Assembly: GCA_000405605.1 (NCBI GenBank)
Contig: ASPA01000030.1
Location: 1 to 24,243 of the forward strand
Direction: 5' to 3'
Length of the DNA stretch: 24,243 bases
Source: Atribacteria bacterium SCGC AAA255-G05
Lineage (GTDB): Bacteria; Atribacterota; Phoenicimicrobiia; Phoenicimicrobiales; Phoenicimicrobiaceae
Below, piece by piece: positions 15,339 through 22,492 of the stretch. Numbering within the stretch: position 1 is the first letter of the stretch; each line of letters begins with the position of its first letter. The position numbers and the translations under genes were made by a program. Under the pieces are notes generated by a model that was given only the letters and a program-made list of their open reading frames with translations, searched no databases and was not told where the DNA came from.

Positions 15339-16598
15339 ATGGAAAATTTGGAAGATTTACATGAATTAATTAAAAAAGATAGACAGATAAAAAAGTTTTG
15401 CCTGTATGGGTTTTTAAAAAATCTCCGTTTTTTTGAACCCTACTTGTATATTTATCTAATACAGGTGGTGCACCTTAACCTGTTCCAGATAGGAACTTTA
15501 TTTTCTATTAGAGGGATAATTATCTATTTATTTGAAGTGCCTTCCGGGATATTTGCCGACCAATACGGGAAAAAGACCGAGTTGATGATCTGTTTTATCT
15601 TTTACATTGCCTCTTTCTTATTCTTTTTCCTGGGAGGCAGTTATGCTATTGTAGCTGTAGGTATGGTCTTATTTGGCCTGGGAGAAGCCTTTAGGTCAGG
15701 TACACACAAGGCCATGATTTATTCCTATTTGGAACAGAAGGGCTGGTTTGGACACAAGACTTTTGTCTATGGACGCACCCGCTCCTTTTCCCTAATCGGT
15801 TCTTCTTTATCTGCTTTTACTGCAATCTTTTTAATTATTAAATTGCCCAGAATGCAATCGATTTTCTTGTTCAGCATCATTCCTTACATTCTTGATTTTC
15901 TTTTAATCTGGTTTTATCCTGAGACCCTGAACGAACCAGTAGAAACTACTATCAGTATAAAAAATTTTATTACTCATAGTATTAAACAGTTAAAGAATAT
16001 TTTTGCCAACAGGCCGCTTAGAAAAGTAGTGGTGAGTTCCTCTCTCTTTGATGCCATTTTTAAAGTTTTAAAAGATTATATTCAGCCCATATTAAACGAT
16101 ATTATTTTGGTTTCCGGAATTTATGTAGTTGCCTCAATGGATGCAGCCACTCAATTGAAAATAATTTTGGGAATTATTTATGGAGTGATGTATATCTTTA
16201 GTTCATGGGTTTCTCGAAACGTTTACCGTTTAAACCTAAAATTTAATTCTGATAAATTGATGGATATCAGTTTTGATATTTTTGGCATAGTATTTTTTAT
16301 TATGTTTTTTGCTATCAAAACTAAAATTATGTTAGTAGTTATACTTCTTTATTTTTTCCTTTATCCCTTAAAAGATGGGAGACGCCCCATGGTAGTAGAT
16401 GTCCTTGGTGATTGTATGAAAAAAAATGAACGGGCAACTGTATTATCGATTGATAGCCAGCTCTCCTCACTCTTTATGATAATTTTAGCCCCTTTATTAG
16501 GCTATATTGCTGATAGATTTAGCATTGCAACTTTATTTTTTATAGTTGGCTTATCGATATTGATTTTAAATAGATTTTTAAGAGTGGAAAAAAATTAA
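15339..16598 (+). CDS. Major facilitator superfamily transporter
   Basis: This protein of about 419 residues has 12 predicted membrane helices. The loop between helices 2 and 3 reads VPSGIFADQYGKKTELMI, the MFS signature (G-x-x-x-D-x-x-G-[KR]). Other typical pieces are GLGEAFRSGTHKAMIYSYLE and the second-half ILAPLLGYIADRFSIATLFFIVGL. Cargo cannot be predicted. The start is uncertain: a GTG at 15336 and this ATG directly abut the AGGTG ribosome-like site, and the TTG at 15348 has better spacing. A REP-like hairpin ends at 15328, so the original upstream region may have been replaced. Confidence 0.85.
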   Translation: MENLEDLHELIKKDRQIKKFCLYGFLKNLRFFEPYLYIYLIQVVHLNLFQIGTLFSIRGIIIYLFEVPSGIFADQYGKKTELMICFIFYIASFLFFFLGGSYAIVAVGMVLFGLGEAFRSGTHKAMIYSYLEQKGWFGHKTFVYGRTRSFSLIGSSLSAFTAIFLIIKLPRMQSIFLFSIIPYILDFLLIWFYPETLNEPVETTISIKNFITHSIKQLKNIFANRPLRKVVVSSSLFDAIFKVLKDYIQPILNDIILVSGIYVVASMDAATQLKIILGIIYGVMYIFSSWVSRNVYRLNLKFNSDKLMDISFDIFGIVFFIMFFAIKTKIMLVVILLYFFLYPLKDGRRPMVVDVLGDCMKKNERATVLSIDSQLSSLFMIILAPLLGYIADRFSIATLFFIVGLSILILNRFLRVEKN

Positions 16599-16674
16599 AA
16601 ATGTTAGTGTAAACTTTTTCTATCTTTCCTTTCTCTTTCTTAATTCGATACTCGATACTTTCTTTCGATATTAT

Positions 16675-16702
16675 TTGAATATTTCATAGAATATATTATA
16701 AT
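16675..16702 (+). promoter_or_regulatory. Promoter for the HD hydrolase and acetyltransferase
   Basis: TTGAAT (16675-16680), a 16-base spacer and a perfect TATAAT (16697-16702). The predicted transcript starts near 16709, leaving about 47 nt before the AGGAGG and ATG at 16756. A pyrimidine-rich stretch with repeated CGATA elements lies just upstream (about 16645-16670). Confidence 0.6.
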
Positions 16703-16755
16703 TATAAGAGTGAGGTTATAATAGATAAAAAAATAAAGCACTTAGGAGGAAATAA

Positions 16756-17331
16756 ATGAATTTAAAAGTTCCAACCAGAGAAGAAGCTTATCAGCTGCTC
16801 ACCGAATACAACAAGAGTGATAGTCTGATAAAACATGCCTTAGCCGTAGAAGGAGTTATGCGCTATTTTGCCCGCAAGCGGGGAGAAGATGAAGAAAAAT
16901 GGGGGGTCATTGGCCTGGTTCATGACCTTGACTATGAAAAGTTTCCCGAAGAACATTGCCATAAAAGCGAGGAAATACTGAAAGAAAAGGGCTGGCCCGA
17001 AGAATATATCCGAGCAGTTGTTAGCCACGGTTGGGGGCTCTGCTCAGAAGTTGAGCCACAAACAGAATTAGAAAAGGTACTTTATGCTATAGATGAGCTT
17101 ACCGGTCTGGTGGTGACTACAGCTTTGGTTCGTCCCTCCAAAAGCGTTATGGATGTAAAAGTAAAATCGGTGAAGAAGAAATGGAAAGACAAAAGATTTG
17201 CTGCCGGAGTAGATAGGTCTATCATTGAAAAAGGTGCTCTGATGTTAGGCATGGAAGTTTCTGACCTTATTACTGATACTCTTGCTGGTATGCAGGAAAT
17301 AGCAGAGGAAATTGGTCTAAAGGGAGTGTAA
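16756..17331 (+). CDS. HD-domain hydrolase
   Basis: This 191-residue cytoplasmic protein shows the HD metal-binding pattern: H27 in SLIKHALAVEGVMRYFA, H56-D57 in GLVHDLDYEK, a further histidine in AVVSHGWGL, and D113 in YAIDELTGLVV. This is the standard H...HD...D layout of HD/HDIG phosphohydrolases. The AIDELTGLVVATALVRPSKS-like segment is typical of the short HDIG proteins found across bacteria, which have no assigned substrate. The start is supported by TTAGGAGG. It is the first gene of a probable two-gene operon with the acetyltransferase 25 bp downstream. Confidence 0.87.
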   Translation: MNLKVPTREEAYQLLTEYNKSDSLIKHALAVEGVMRYFARKRGEDEEKWGVIGLVHDLDYEKFPEEHCHKSEEILKEKGWPEEYIRAVVSHGWGLCSEVEPQTELEKVLYAIDELTGLVVTTALVRPSKSVMDVKVKSVKKKWKDKRFAAGVDRSIIEKGALMLGMEVSDLITDTLAGMQEIAEEIGLKGV

Positions 17332-17356
17332 ATATAGATTATAAAGAGGAATAATT

Positions 17357-17851
17357 ATGAAAAAATCTGAAAAGTTAAATCTGAATATTCGTAAGGCTTC
17401 CGCAAAAGATGTCCCTTTAATTCTTAAACTTATAAAGGAACTTTCAGTATTTGAAAAAATGTCTGAAGAGGTAGTTACCACCGAAGATATTCTCCGGGAA
17501 ACCCTCTTTGGGGATAAACCCTATGCTCAGGTCCTTATAGCAGAAATTGAGGGAAAGCCCGTAGGTTATGCTTTATTCTTTTATAATTTTTCTACTTTTA
17601 CGGGTCTCCCTGGCCTTTACATAGAAGATGTATATGTTTCTGAGGAATATCGGGGACAAGGAATCGGCACTGCTTTATTTAAATATTGCGCTCATATTGC
17701 TAAAGAAAATAAATGTGTTAGAATGGAATGGTCTGTTTTAAAATGGAATCCTGCTCGAGAATTTTATGACCATATGGGGGCAAAACCTATGGATGAATGG
17801 GTGGTGTATCGTTTAACTGGTGATGCTTTAGACAATATGGCGGAATTGTAG
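17357..17851 (+). CDS. GNAT acetyltransferase, SSAT (diamine acetyltransferase)-like
   Basis: This 164-residue protein has the full GNAT fold. The N-terminal segment reads IRKASAKDVPLILKLIKELSVFEK. Motif A is LYIEDVYVSEEYRGQGIGTALF with the acetyl-CoA loop at about 99-104. The C-terminal WSVLKWNPAREFYDHMGAKP contains Y137, which aligns with the catalytic tyrosine of SSAT-type enzymes. The pattern FYNFSTFTGLPGLYIED also matches spermidine/spermine N1-acetyltransferase homologues. Bacterial members may acetylate polyamines, thialysine or other amines; the substrate here is not established. It follows the HD hydrolase by 25 bp. Its stop is followed directly by intergenic repeat sequence. Confidence 0.87.
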   Translation: MKKSEKLNLNIRKASAKDVPLILKLIKELSVFEKMSEEVVTTEDILRETLFGDKPYAQVLIAEIEGKPVGYALFFYNFSTFTGLPGLYIEDVYVSEEYRGQGIGTALFKYCAHIAKENKCVRMEWSVLKWNPAREFYDHMGAKPMDEWVVYRLTGDALDNMAEL

Positions 17852-17874
17852 CTTGCTAAACAATCTATTATTAG

Positions 17875-18112
17875 TCTCGCATCAACATAAAACCGTAGGG
17901 CAAACGTTCCCCGTTTTTACGAGGACAGGTCCCTGTCTATGCAAATGTAGGGTTTCGATTCATCAAACCCGTCTTCTCCTTTCTGTCATTCCTATTCCTT
18001 TATATGTCATTCCCATGAAACCTGTCCTCGACCTGATCGGGGAATGGGAATCCATTCTATTCATATTCCTCCCCCTCCCACCTATACGCTAAACGCTATT
18101 ATGCAGTGGGGG
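17875..18112. repeat. Dispersed intergenic repeat block R1
   Basis: The gap between the convergent acetyltransferase and EamA genes contains no credible gene. It holds a small palindrome (GACAGGTCCCTGTC, about 17924-17937), CATTCCCATG and GGGAATGGGAATCC fragments, and about 70 bp at 18043-18112 that recur almost unchanged at 19180-19269: ATTCTATTCATATTCC, CTCCCACCTATACGCTA and TTATGCAGTGGGG. Confidence 0.75.
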
Positions 18113-18120
18113 TGAGTAAT

Positions 18121-19017
18121 TTATTTTTTTGCAGGTAAAATCTTATCCATCTGGACAATTACCACCGAAAATACAACCATTAAAATCCCTGCCAATTTCC
18201 ACCCCCAAAGGGCTTCCTTAAATATCAGATAAGAAAGAACAACTCCTACTACTAATTCTAGAGTACTGATAATTCCCGCCCGGGATACCTCAATACCATA
18301 AGATATTCCGGTGATATAAAGCCCATAAGCTATAGCAGTAGAAATTACACCAAAAAAGGATATTAACAGCCATACCTCTAAGGGTAAACTCTTTTGAAAA
18401 ATTATTAAAGGATGAGAGAAGGGGAGATAAAAAAGAAGTCCAAATCCAAGTGCGTAGACAATAATCGTTAACTGGTGATATTTGCGGATGATAGCTTTGC
18501 TGATGATAGTTACCAATGAGAAAGTAAATCCTGCTCCCAGGCCCATCAATACTCCGATCAAGTTTAATTTAAGCACAGCTATTGAGCCCCCGGTCGCTGC
18601 AAAAAAACAGCCTCCCATACAAAGGACCAAAGCTGCCGTTTTAATCGGGGTAAATAATTCCTTATAAAAAATTCTAGCCATAACAGCAATAAATATTGGA
18701 GCAGAGTAGAGCAGGGTAACAGCAGTGGCAACAGTAGTTTTTTGAATACAGCTGAAATAGAATAAGTTAAAAAGCAATTGGCTGAAAAGTCCCATTGCTG
18801 CAAGATAAATGATACCTTTTTTATCAATTATTAACCGCTTTTTATTAGTAAAAAAAATAAATGAAAATAAGATTGCAAAAGCAAAAAATAATCGCCAAAA
18901 TACAATAGATTGGAGAGATAGATTGTAGTTAAAAAGAGTTTGTACCTGTATGCCCACTGTTCCCCACAGTGTAGCGCCTGCAGCAACCATTAGATATCCC
19001 TTGGTCTGTTTTTTCAA
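18121..19017 (-). CDS. EamA-family (DMT superfamily) transporter, minus strand
   Basis: This 298-residue protein has ten predicted helices in two EamA repeats. The first begins KGYLMVAAGATLWGTVGIQVQTLFNY and contains FWRLFFAFAILFSF and TTVATAVTLLYSAPIFIAVMARIFYKELFT. The second contains GLGAGFTFSLVTIISKAIIRKYH, FGVISTAIAYGLYITGI and RAGIISTLELVVGVVLSYLIFKEALWGWKLAGILM. The start is a TTG with GGGGA seven bases upstream; an ATG eight codons further in would cut the usual KGYLMV lead-in. Cargo is unknown. It is the only complete minus-strand gene of the window, with repeat blocks R1 and R2 on either side. Confidence 0.87.
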   Translation of the reverse strand: MKKQTKGYLMVAAGATLWGTVGIQVQTLFNYNLSLQSIVFWRLFFAFAILFSFIFFTNKKRLIIDKKGIIYLAAMGLFSQLLFNLFYFSCIQKTTVATAVTLLYSAPIFIAVMARIFYKELFTPIKTAALVLCMGGCFFAATGGSIAVLKLNLIGVLMGLGAGFTFSLVTIISKAIIRKYHQLTIIVYALGFGLLFYLPFSHPLIIFQKSLPLEVWLLISFFGVISTAIAYGLYITGISYGIEVSRAGIISTLELVVGVVLSYLIFKEALWGWKLAGILMVVFSVVIVQMDKILPAKK

Positions 19018-19134
19018 ATTTATTTCCCCGCTTTCCTTTTAATTATTCTATTTGGTTTTCTGTAAAATCATTTAATCATAATTCTACCATAACCTCGATG
19101 ATATATCTATGAAATAGAGGATCTTCCCCTGCAC

Positions 19135-19342
19135 CACACATCTTCTCCGCTTTCTTATCTTTACTGTCATTCTCATGGAAATGGGAATCCATTCTATTCA
19201 TATTCCTCCCCCTCCCACCTATACGCTATACGCTAAACGCTACCCGCTATACGCTATTATGCAGTGGGGATGAAAATATTTATTGTATTAACCTTGCACT
19301 TACAACCCGCACCTATACACTAAACGCTACCCGCTATACGTT
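19135..19342. repeat. Dispersed intergenic repeat block R2 with ACGCTAT-type tandem units
   Basis: The 508-bp gap 19018-19525 has no credible gene. R2 joins two parts. Positions 19135-19189 match R3 at 21709-21763 (TCTCCGCTTTCTTATC, then a CATTCTCATGGAAATGGG hairpin). Positions 19180-19269 match R1 at 18043-18112. Imperfect 7-8-bp tandem units of the form ACGCTAT, ACGCTAA and CCGCTAT run at 19221-19258 and again at 19315-19342. Confidence 0.75.
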
Positions 19343-19377
19343 AGTTTGTAGCGCGGCAATCCCTTTTCACAATATAG

Positions 19378-19396
19378 GACAGGCGTCTCGCCTGTC
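19378..19396. repeat. Short palindromic hairpin
   Basis: GACAGGCG (19378-19385) and CGCCTGTC (19389-19396) pair perfectly around a TCT loop. It is a typical small intergenic palindrome, about 130 bp upstream of the TPR gene, with no T-tract to suggest a terminator. Confidence 0.5.
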
Positions 19397-19525
19397 ATTT
19401 CTAAAATAAAAAAATATTTTTCACAAAAAAAAGGATTTCCCAAACTTTTAGCGAATATAAAATATAACAACAAAAATTCACACCAATCACTAACAAAAAT
19501 TTCTTTAAGGAAAGGAGATAAAAAA

Positions 19526-20719
19526 ATGAATTCATTAATAAATATTATTTCAATAGCAGGACCGTTAATATTTGCTGTCTGCCTATTTGTGCTAAAAAAT
19601 ATACCCACAGAAATGAAAATAGGGCTCTGGATTATCTGTGCCTTAGTACTCGTATTTGACCTATATTTAATAATAAAAGACAAAAAGAATAAAGAAGAAA
19701 AATCCAAAAGAGAAGAGCTTTATAATCGCTTATACGAAAGGCAGGAATTATTCGACAGAAACTTACCGGGAACCGTAACTGATGTCCTGGAAAGAAATCC
19801 TTTATTAGAAAAATCTTTCCGCTCAGGTCAAAAGTATGAGAAAGAATATAAATTTGAAGAAGCTATTAAAGTATACGAAAAATGCCTGCATGATTTAAGT
19901 ATTCCCGAGGAAGATAAAATTGGCTTTAATATTCTTATTGGCAACTGTTATTTCTTTTTATCTAAACTAAATCAGGCGGAAAAACATTTTAAAGAATCGC
20001 TAAATATTTTAAAAAGAACAGAAAATAAAATGGCGAAATTGCCCTCCAAATCAACCGCCCTCGGCAGCATAGGAAACATCTACCATAATTTGGGTAAACC
20101 GGATGAAGCATTAGAATATTATCAGCAGGCCTTGGAGATTAACAGAAAGCTCAGCGGATACGAACAAGGTGCTGCCCATAATCTTAACAACATAGGCACC
20201 CTATACAATGAATTAGGTAAACAGGATGAGGCAATGAAGTATCAAGAAGAGGCGTTAGAGATTAGCAAAAAATTCAAAGATGAACAAGCCATAGCTAATA
20301 GTCTGACCAATATCGGGATAATATATACTGATTCAGGAAAACCGGAAGAAGCATTAAAACTTTTCCAGGAAGCTCTGGAAATTAATAAAAAACTAAAATA
20401 CGAAGAAGGAATAGCTAATGTCTTTAATAATATTGGTCTGGCGCACAGTAAATTAAAGGAAACCGATCAAGCTCTAAATTATTATCAAAAAGCACTAAGT
20501 ATAAATAAAAAGATAGGATACAAAGAAGGTGTAGCAACTAACCTGGGAAACATCGGTCTGATTTATATTACTTTGGGCAAATCTGAAGAAGCGCTAAAAT
20601 ATTATCGGGAGGCCTTAGAAGTTTTTATACATATGAATGCTGAGCCGCGAATAGAAATATTATTAAAGCTGATTAAAATTATCGAGGAAGAAAAAGAGGA
20701 AGAAAAAAAAGAAGAATAA
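19526..20719 (+). CDS. Membrane-anchored TPR protein
   Basis: The 397-residue protein opens with two membrane helices (about 4-22 and 32-50), then a highly charged linker, and then tetratricopeptide repeats. Five consecutive repeats have an exact 40-residue period, starting near residues 178, 218, 258, 298 and 338 (for example GNIYHNLGKPDEALEYYQQALEI and GTLYNELGKQDEAMKYQEEALEI), and two degenerate ones precede them at about 100-165. The 40-residue spacing is that of the kinesin-light-chain-like TPR type, a protein-binding solenoid. The C-terminus is a run of Glu and Lys. With the helices at the N-terminus, the repeats most likely face the cytoplasm. The proteasome-like gene starts 27 bp downstream, so the TPR protein may recruit substrates or anchor that product. 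Confidence 0.88.
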   Translation: MNSLINIISIAGPLIFAVCLFVLKNIPTEMKIGLWIICALVLVFDLYLIIKDKKNKEEKSKREELYNRLYERQELFDRNLPGTVTDVLERNPLLEKSFRSGQKYEKEYKFEEAIKVYEKCLHDLSIPEEDKIGFNILIGNCYFFLSKLNQAEKHFKESLNILKRTENKMAKLPSKSTALGSIGNIYHNLGKPDEALEYYQQALEINRKLSGYEQGAAHNLNNIGTLYNELGKQDEAMKYQEEALEISKKFKDEQAIANSLTNIGIIYTDSGKPEEALKLFQEALEINKKLKYEEGIANVFNNIGLAHSKLKETDQALNYYQKALSINKKIGYKEGVATNLGNIGLIYITLGKSEEALKYYREALEVFIHMNAEPRIEILLKLIKIIEEEKEEEKKEE

Positions 20720-20746
20720 AAAATATTTTAAAATGGAGGTAATAAT

Positions 20747-21706
20747 ATGTCATTAGGAATAAACACTACCACCCCGGAAGGAATCGTTTTGGCTGCTGAC
20801 AGCCGGCAATCATATCGTAATCAAAAAGGGATGGCTCGCATCGGAAGCGATAATGCTTCCAAACTTTTTCAACTAAATAAAAGGATTGGGGTAATTATAA
20901 CCGGACTGGCTTTTTTACCGGAAGATGGAGTAATGAAAAGTGTCAGTAAATTTATCGAGCAGTTTAAAAGAGATAACGATGTAGAAAGATTGAACGTAAG
21001 AGATGCTGCAGACAGATTGCACAGTCTTTTTGACATAAAATATGAATGGCAAAAAAGGTTAGATGATGCAGTAGAAAAGATTAATAATGACCTCAAGCGG
21101 CAGGGTTTCGAAGTGGTAGAAGTTAAGCAAGAAAATTATATGATTAAATTCCAGTTTAAAGACCTGCAGGGGAATTTGAAAAATGGAATCGGTGGAATCG
21201 ATAGGATAACTCTTCTGGTAGCCGGTTTTAATAAAGATAGTTCTCACGAAGTCTATACTTGTATTATTCCCGGTGAGGTTCAGAAAAAACGAGATAGCAA
21301 AGAAAAAAACAAAGAATACGGAGCAAGCTGGGTCGGTCAAAATGATGTGGTTTCCCGAATTGTTTTAGGATTTGATGGAAGAATCAACAATCTAAAGTTT
21401 GTTAATGAAGCAATACAAAATCTGGGGCAAGAGGAAATAAGAAAACAGCTGGGAGGTTTACAATATGCTATCCAGTGGGGGACAATGACTCTCCAGGACG
21501 CCATAGATTTTTGCACTTTAATGGTTCAGACTACTTCAGCAATACAGCGTTTCTCCGATGGTATCATAGCTAACCCGGGAGATATGCCCGGTGTTGGCGG
21601 CCCGGTAGATGTGGCAATTATCACCCCAGACCAGGGCTTCCTCTGGGTCAGCAGAAAAAAACTAAAAATCGAATCTCTCTCCTCCCCTTTGAGAGAGGAG
21701 AACTAA
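20747..21706 (+). CDS. Proteasome/HslV-like Ntn-hydrolase family protein
   Basis: The first 60 residues read like a proteasome beta subunit: GINTTTPEGIVLAADSRQSY, then NASKLFQLNKRIGVIITGLAFLPEDG. Counting from the D-S-R motif (D18 equals proteasome D17), Ser2 falls at the position of the catalytic Thr1 and K39 fits K33 with a five-residue insertion. Removal of Met1 would therefore expose an N-terminal Ser nucleophile. The C-terminal half has the expected LQDAIDFCTLMVQTTSAIQRFSDG and GGPVDVAIITPDQGFLWV strands. At 319 residues it is longer than a 200-240 residue subunit because of an extra segment at about 85-180. The last ten residues (SLSSPLREEN) come from an intergenic repeat. GGAGGT precedes the ATG. 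Proteolytic activity is inferred; Thr7-9 could matter if processing differs. Confidence 0.75.
   Translation: MSLGINTTTPEGIVLAADSRQSYRNQKGMARIGSDNASKLFQLNKRIGVIITGLAFLPEDGVMKSVSKFIEQFKRDNDVERLNVRDAADRLHSLFDIKYEWQKRLDDAVEKINNDLKRQGFEVVEVKQENYMIKFQFKDLQGNLKNGIGGIDRITLLVAGFNKDSSHEVYTCIIPGEVQKKRDSKEKNKEYGASWVGQNDVVSRIVLGFDGRINNLKFVNEAIQNLGQEEIRKQLGGLQYAIQWGTMTLQDAIDFCTLMVQTTSAIQRFSDGIIANPGDMPGVGGPVDVAIITPDQGFLWVSRKKLKIESLSSPLREEN
21675..21697. repeat. Small hairpin inside the 3' end of the Ntn-hydrolase gene
   Basis: CTCTCTC (21675-21681) pairs with GAGAGAG (21691-21697) around a nine-base loop CTCCCCTTT. It encodes the terminal LSSPLREE residues and looks like a dispersed intergenic palindrome that has entered the coding frame. 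Confidence 0.55.
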
Positions 21707-21708
21707 GC

Positions 21709-21763
21709 CCACACATCTCCTCCGCTTTCTTATCTTTACTGTCATTCCCATGGAAATGGGAAT
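21709..21763. repeat. Dispersed intergenic repeat R3
   Basis: Nearly identical to 19135-19189 in R2. It contains a hairpin ATTCCCAT-GGAA-ATGGGAAT (about 21744-21763). In R2 the corresponding arm has a C-to-T change that still allows a G-T pair. It begins three bases after the Ntn-hydrolase stop codon. Confidence 0.75.
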
Positions 21764-21789
21764 CTATATATTTTTTTATTTTTCTTAAC

Positions 21790-21813
21790 GTAGGGGCACG
21801 ATGCATCGTGCCC
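21790..21813. repeat. GTAGGGG-headed perfect palindrome
   Basis: GGGCACGATGCATCGTGCCC (21794-21813) is a perfect 20-bp palindrome preceded by GTAG. The same layout appears on the minus strand at 22210-22234, so the two are probably members of one palindromic repeat family. Confidence 0.65.
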
Positions 21814-21868
21814 ATTTGTTTTCCGTATTATTTTAAAAGAAGATTTTAGTATATTTTTCAGTCTATTT

Positions 21869-22095
21869 AAAATGAATAGAAGTCAACTTTGGATTTTAAC
21901 TTAACTAAAAAGCCAGACTTAGTTTTGATTGCCAAGGAATTTTTCCGATGCAATTACATTCTAAGTCTGGCTTTATTTTTTACAATAACTTTAATTCAGA
22001 AATATATTATCAAACATCAGGACATGAAAACCTTCTTAAACAATCCTATTGCAATATCGCCCTTGGAAGTGAGGTATTTATGGAATCAAGCATTT
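21869..22095 (+). repeat. Direct repeat copy A with conserved stem-loop
   Basis: About 225 bp that recur, diverged, in the same orientation at 22799-23020. It contains AAAGCCAGACTTAG (21909-21922) pairing perfectly with CTAAGTCTGGCTTT (21961-21974) around a 38-base loop, and a nested GGAATTTTTCC hairpin (21936-21946). No credible gene is present in 21707-22422; the frame running through this copy is not kept in copy B. Confidence 0.75.
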
Positions 22096-22209
22096 TACTT
22101 TCTTTGCATACTGTTTTCAAATCCCTTGCATTATAAAGTTTTTATAAATACCTTTTTAGATAAATCTAACTTTCTAGAGGAGGCAGATTTATATAACTTA
22201 CCCGCAGAC

Positions 22210-22234
22210 GGGTCGAATGAATTCGACCCCTACA
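22210..22234. repeat. Second GTAGGGG-headed palindrome (minus orientation)
   Basis: GGGTCGAA (22210-22217) pairs with TTCGACCC (22222-22229) around TGAA and is followed by CTAC, giving GTAGGGG on the minus strand. It matches the layout of 21790-21813 with a different inner sequence. Confidence 0.6.
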
Positions 22235-22359
22235 GTAATAAGAGGACTTTCGCTTGCTTTATAGAATAAGACAACTTGCGGAAAAGTGCTGATGAAAGTT
22301 AGAAAAGATACCTTGCCTACACTTTTTATAGGTTGATGCTATTTTAATTTTTTAATATA

Positions 22360-22368
22360 TGTTATAAT
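22360..22368 (+). promoter_or_regulatory. Extended -10 promoter for the DUF4258-remnant/DUF2283 unit
   Basis: TGTTATAAT (22360-22368) is a full extended -10 (TGnTATAAT). No good -35 is seen at 16-18 bases upstream. The predicted transcript would start near 22375, about 50 nt before the ATG at 22423. Confidence 0.45.
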
Positions 22369-22422
22369 TTTACATAAAGATAGAGAAGCATTGATAATAT
22401 GTAAGCCAAGGAAAGATTGAAT

Positions 22423-22491
22423 ATGGAGATACAAATTGACCACCATACCTTAGAGCGAGCAGAAGAACGAGGAAAATGGGAGGAGGGATAA
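22423..22491 (+). pseudogene. DUF4258 N-terminal stub
   Basis: An ATG preceded by AAGGAAAG begins a frame of 22 codons, MEIQIDHHTLERAEERGKWEEG, then TAA. The H-T-x-x-R-A-x-E-R-G pattern is the start of DUF4258-type proteins, which are about 75-100 residues and resemble small RelE/BrnT-like toxin folds. All the remainder is missing. The stub's last codons form the GGGAGGAGGG ribosome site of the DUF2283 gene, which starts one base after its stop. DUF4258 and DUF2283 genes are often neighbours in this order, so this is probably a broken first partner whose 5' end has survived as a leader. Confidence 0.62.
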
Positions 22492-22492
22492 A

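Noticed and set aside
17853..18092. 79-residue frame after the acetyltransferase
   Set aside because: It is a translation of the R1 repeat block and has no ribosome site or protein-like pattern.
19221..19342. Possible CRISPR-like array
   Set aside because: Units are only 7-8 bp and contiguous, with no spacers and no cas genes nearby.
19327..19707. 126-residue minus-strand frame
   Set aside because: It is antisense to the start of the TPR gene and includes the GACAGGCG hairpin; no supporting start signal.
21744..21763. ATTCCCAT/ATGGGAAT hairpin as terminator of the Ntn-hydrolase gene
   Set aside because: The same hairpin recurs in a different context in R2, so it belongs to a repeat family; a T-rich run follows at 21770, so a secondary terminator role is possible but unproven.
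21889..22269. 126-residue TTG-start frame through repeat copy A
   Set aside because: The matching frame in copy B has an early stop, and the frame passes through palindromic repeats; it is repeat DNA rather than a conserved gene.
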